Origin: Sphingosinicella sp. YJ22
GTDB lineage: Bacteria; Pseudomonadota; Alphaproteobacteria; Sphingomonadales; Sphingomonadaceae
Direction: 5' to 3'
Assembly (NCBI RefSeq): GCF_011320075.1
Contig: NZ_JAANPA010000023.1
Span: 1-47,854 of the forward strand
Length of the DNA: 47,854 nucleotides
The notes beneath the pieces were generated by a model, which did no database searches, was not told where the DNA came from, and saw only the letters and a list, made by a program, of their open reading frames with translations. Both the position numbers and the translations under genes were made by a program. Each line of letters begins with the position of its first letter. Position 1 is the stretch's first letter. Of the stretch, positions 46,392 to 47,854 are shown piece by piece.

Positions 46392-46520
46392 GTTGGAATG
46401 CGGTCCGTCTGTTAGAAAGGCATGAGCGGTCGCCCGGGAGTGTTGGCAACCCGGGGCGTCAATAGGAAAGGCGCGGCATCGCCGCAAGCATCGCGCCGCG
46501 CGCTTGCGGCCCGCCGCACC

Positions 46521-46549
46521 TTGGCGGGTTCGCCGGCTCTTGCTAGGCG
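46521..46549 (+). promoter_or_regulatory. Candidate promoter of tpiA
   Basis: TTGGCG (46521-46526) and TAGGCG (46544-46549) are 17 bases apart, 29 bases before the GTG of tpiA. The -10 starts inside a CTAG, like the nuo promoter candidate. The remainder of the divergent gap 46392-46520 should hold the ppiD promoter, but no clear hexamers were found. Confidence 0.35.
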
Positions 46550-46578
46550 GCGCGCCATACAGACCAAGGGAGGTTATC

Positions 46579-47331
46579 GTGCACGTCCGCCGCAAGCTCG
46601 TCGCCGGCAATTGGAAGATGAACGGCAGCCTCGATGGCCTCAACGAGGTGATCGCGATCGCCGAGGCGGCGCGCGAGGCGTCCGGCGTCGACGTCGCCAT
46701 CTGCCCGCCGTTCACCCTGATCGCGCCGGCGGGGATGCGCAGCGCCGGGGGAGTCCGAATCGGCGGCCAGGACGTCCATCATCGCGCCAGCGGCGCCCAT
46801 ACCGGCTGCGTGTCGGCCGCCATGCTCAAGGAAGCCGGCGCGAGCCTCGCCATCGCCGGTCATTCGGAGCGGCGCACCGACCAGCACGAGACCGACGCCG
46901 AGGTCCGCGCCAAGGCCGAGGCGGGCCTTGCCGCAGGCCTCGACATGATCGTCTGCGTCGGCGAGAGCGACGCGCAGCGCCGTGCCGGCGATCACAGCGC
47001 GGTGGTCGAGCGCCAGCTCGCCGCTTCCCTGCCCGACGACATCGGAGGCGCCGAGCTGGTAGTCGCCTATGAGCCGATCTGGGCGATCGGCACCGGCAAC
47101 GTCGCGACTCCGGCCGACGTCGCCGAGATGCACGCGGCGATCCGCGCCGCGCTCGTCGCTCGCTATGGCGACGCCGGCCAGCATGTCCGGATCCTCTACG
47201 GCGGCTCGGTCAAGGCCGACAATGCCGCCGAATTGTTTGCGGTCGCCGACGTCGATGGCGCCCTCGTCGGCGGCGCCAGCCTCACCGCGGCGCAGTTCGT
47301 CCCGATCATCGAGGCGGCTGCGCGCAGCTAG
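46579..47331 (+). CDS. tpiA: Triose-phosphate isomerase
   Basis: Interconverts dihydroxyacetone phosphate and glyceraldehyde-3-phosphate. 250 residues from a GTG with GGGAGG 5 bases upstream; the ORF extends further, but the N-terminal GNWKMNG comes at the correct distance only with this start. Signatures: VAGNWKMNG, GHSERR (catalytic His), AYEPIWAIGTG (catalytic Glu), LYGGSVKADNAAEL and GGASL. Confidence 0.96.
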   Translation: MHVRRKLVAGNWKMNGSLDGLNEVIAIAEAAREASGVDVAICPPFTLIAPAGMRSAGGVRIGGQDVHHRASGAHTGCVSAAMLKEAGASLAIAGHSERRTDQHETDAEVRAKAEAGLAAGLDMIVCVGESDAQRRAGDHSAVVERQLAASLPDDIGGAELVVAYEPIWAIGTGNVATPADVAEMHAAIRAALVARYGDAGQHVRILYGGSVKADNAAELFAVADVDGALVGGASLTAAQFVPIIEAAARS

Positions 47332-47356
47332 GCCTTCCGCGACGCTTAAGGGCGTG

Positions 47357-47374
47357 TCCCGGCGAAAGCCGGGA
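47357..47374. repeat. Repeat hairpin TCCCGGC-GAAA-GCCGGGA
   Basis: A perfect 7-bp stem with a GAAA loop in the 148-base tpiA-secG gap, 25 bases after the tpiA stop. It resembles the hairpins at 21143 and 29291 in loop, length and flanks. It could also act as a transcription barrier for tpiA, but no T tract follows. Confidence 0.65.
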
Positions 47375-47479
47375 TCCATGCAGCAGCGCGGGCAGGGGTG
47401 TTGAAGCTTTGGGCGTCATCCACTAAGTCGCCGCGGTGCGCCGTTCCGTCGCGCGACCAGCTTCAGCCTGAAAGACGCC

Positions 47480-47854
47480 ATGTTCCTCTTCCTCCTCATC
47501 GTCCAGACCCTGGTCGCGGCCGCCCTCATCGCCGTCATCCTGATGCAGCGCTCGGAAGGCGGCGGCCTTGCCGGCGGCGGCAGCCCGGCGGGCATGATGA
47601 GCGCGCGCGGCGCGGCTGACTTCCTGACCCGCGCGACCACCGTCCTCGCGACCCTGTTCGTGGTCCTGTCGATCATTCTCGCCGCGCTCGCCGCGCAGAC
47701 CGGCAGCCGCACGATCGATCCCGAGGCGCTGAAGACCCAGCGTCCGCCCGCCGGTTCGCCGGCCGAGCAGCAGCCGAGCCCGTTCAGCGGCGCGCCGCAG
47801 CCCGCTGGATCGGGAGAGCACACGCCTGAGCTCCAGTCACGCGAAGCGATCCGG
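47480..47854 (+). CDS. secG: SecG preprotein translocase subunit (3' end outside window; last part suspect)
   Basis: SecG aids SecYE-driven export across the inner membrane. The ATG at 47480 starts MFLFLLIVQTLVAAALIAVI, then LMQRSEGGGLAGGGSP, then a second membrane helix (about 55-72), which is the SecG layout. The tail is Pro/Gln/Ala-rich, as in alphaproteobacterial SecG. The frame does not stop before the window ends. The final 48 bases (47807 on) match a sequencing adapter, so residues from about 110 on are probably not real. Confidence 0.85.
   Translation, partial: MFLFLLIVQTLVAAALIAVILMQRSEGGGLAGGGSPAGMMSARGAADFLTRATTVLATLFVVLSIILAALAAQTGSRTIDPEALKTQRPPAGSPAEQQPSPFSGAPQPAGSGEHTPELQSREAIR
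47807..47854. other. Probable degenerate sequencing-adapter sequence at the contig end
   Basis: Bases 47807-47840 match the 34-base start of the Illumina TruSeq read-1 adapter (AGATCGGAAGAGCACACG and onward) at 30 of 34 positions by eye. The four differences (at 47807, 47814, 47825 and 47830) are all A-to-G or T-to-C transitions. The last 14 bases would be index plus following adapter. This stretch should not be treated as genome. Confidence 0.8.

Noticed and set aside
1-47854. CRISPR array, tRNA, rRNA, prophage or insertion sequence anywhere in the window
   Set aside because: No array of spaced repeats, tRNA-like cloverleaf, or transposase/integrase motif was found by reading; an infernal/tRNAscan run would confirm it.

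Overview
The window is a GC-rich, densely packed 47.9 kb chromosomal contig. It most likely comes from an alphaproteobacterium of the order Sphingomonadales. The evidence is the gene content and order (nuo - birA - coaX - RNase J - DUF1467; gltA/gltX next to comEC and lexA), the DUF2336 and DUF1467 families, a GTTC-N7-GTTC LexA box, and intergenic hairpin repeats of a type seen in sphingomonads. No rRNA, tRNA, CRISPR array, transposase or prophage gene was found. The species cannot be named from this sequence. Both ends of the window look like contig ends: the left end cuts a gene tail, and the last 48 bases look like degenerate Illumina adapter.

Layout. 1-4034: a P/G/R/K-rich gene tail, class I fructose-bisphosphate aldolase, a lipoprotein, thiamine-phosphate synthase, a glutathione S-transferase, a DUF72 protein and a small secreted protein. 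4206-6431: a TonB-dependent receptor. 6714-9587: LytM-type M23 peptidase, EF-P, a cupin, an inositol-monophosphatase-family enzyme and a small membrane protein. 9834-27264: a complete 14-subunit respiratory complex I operon (nuoA-N) with eight extra genes threaded between nuoD and nuoH. 27270-31291: birA, an acetyltransferase on the other strand, coaX, RNase J and DUF1467.

31295-37735: a large coiled-coil membrane protein, then a set of signalling-like genes: an Hpt-like protein without its histidine, a degenerate nucleotidyltransferase/CDP-alcohol-transferase-like membrane protein, DUF2336, and a histidine kinase without its phosphoacceptor histidine. 37748-40491: citrate synthase and glutamyl-tRNA synthetase. 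40557-43081: ComEC and a small secreted protein. 43075-46391: LexA with tandem SOS boxes, an amidotransferase (TrpG/PabA) that seems to start with CTG, and PpiD. 46579-end: triose-phosphate isomerase and SecG, which runs off the window.

How the genes work together. Most of the window is housekeeping: central carbon metabolism (aldolase, TIM, citrate synthase), cofactors (thiamine, CoA, biotin ligation, aminobenzoate/anthranilate), translation (EF-P, GltX), RNA turnover, envelope and secretion (PpiD, SecG, TonB receptor, M23), and respiration. The best candidates for something undescribed are (1) the eight accessory genes in the nuo operon, especially a tandem pair of secreted paralogues built from a repeated Cys-36-Cys unit, and (2) the co-directional cluster of histidine-less phosphorelay-like proteins with DUF2336. 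The 43.7-46.4 kb region also carries what looks like a deletion scar of the tryptophan operon.
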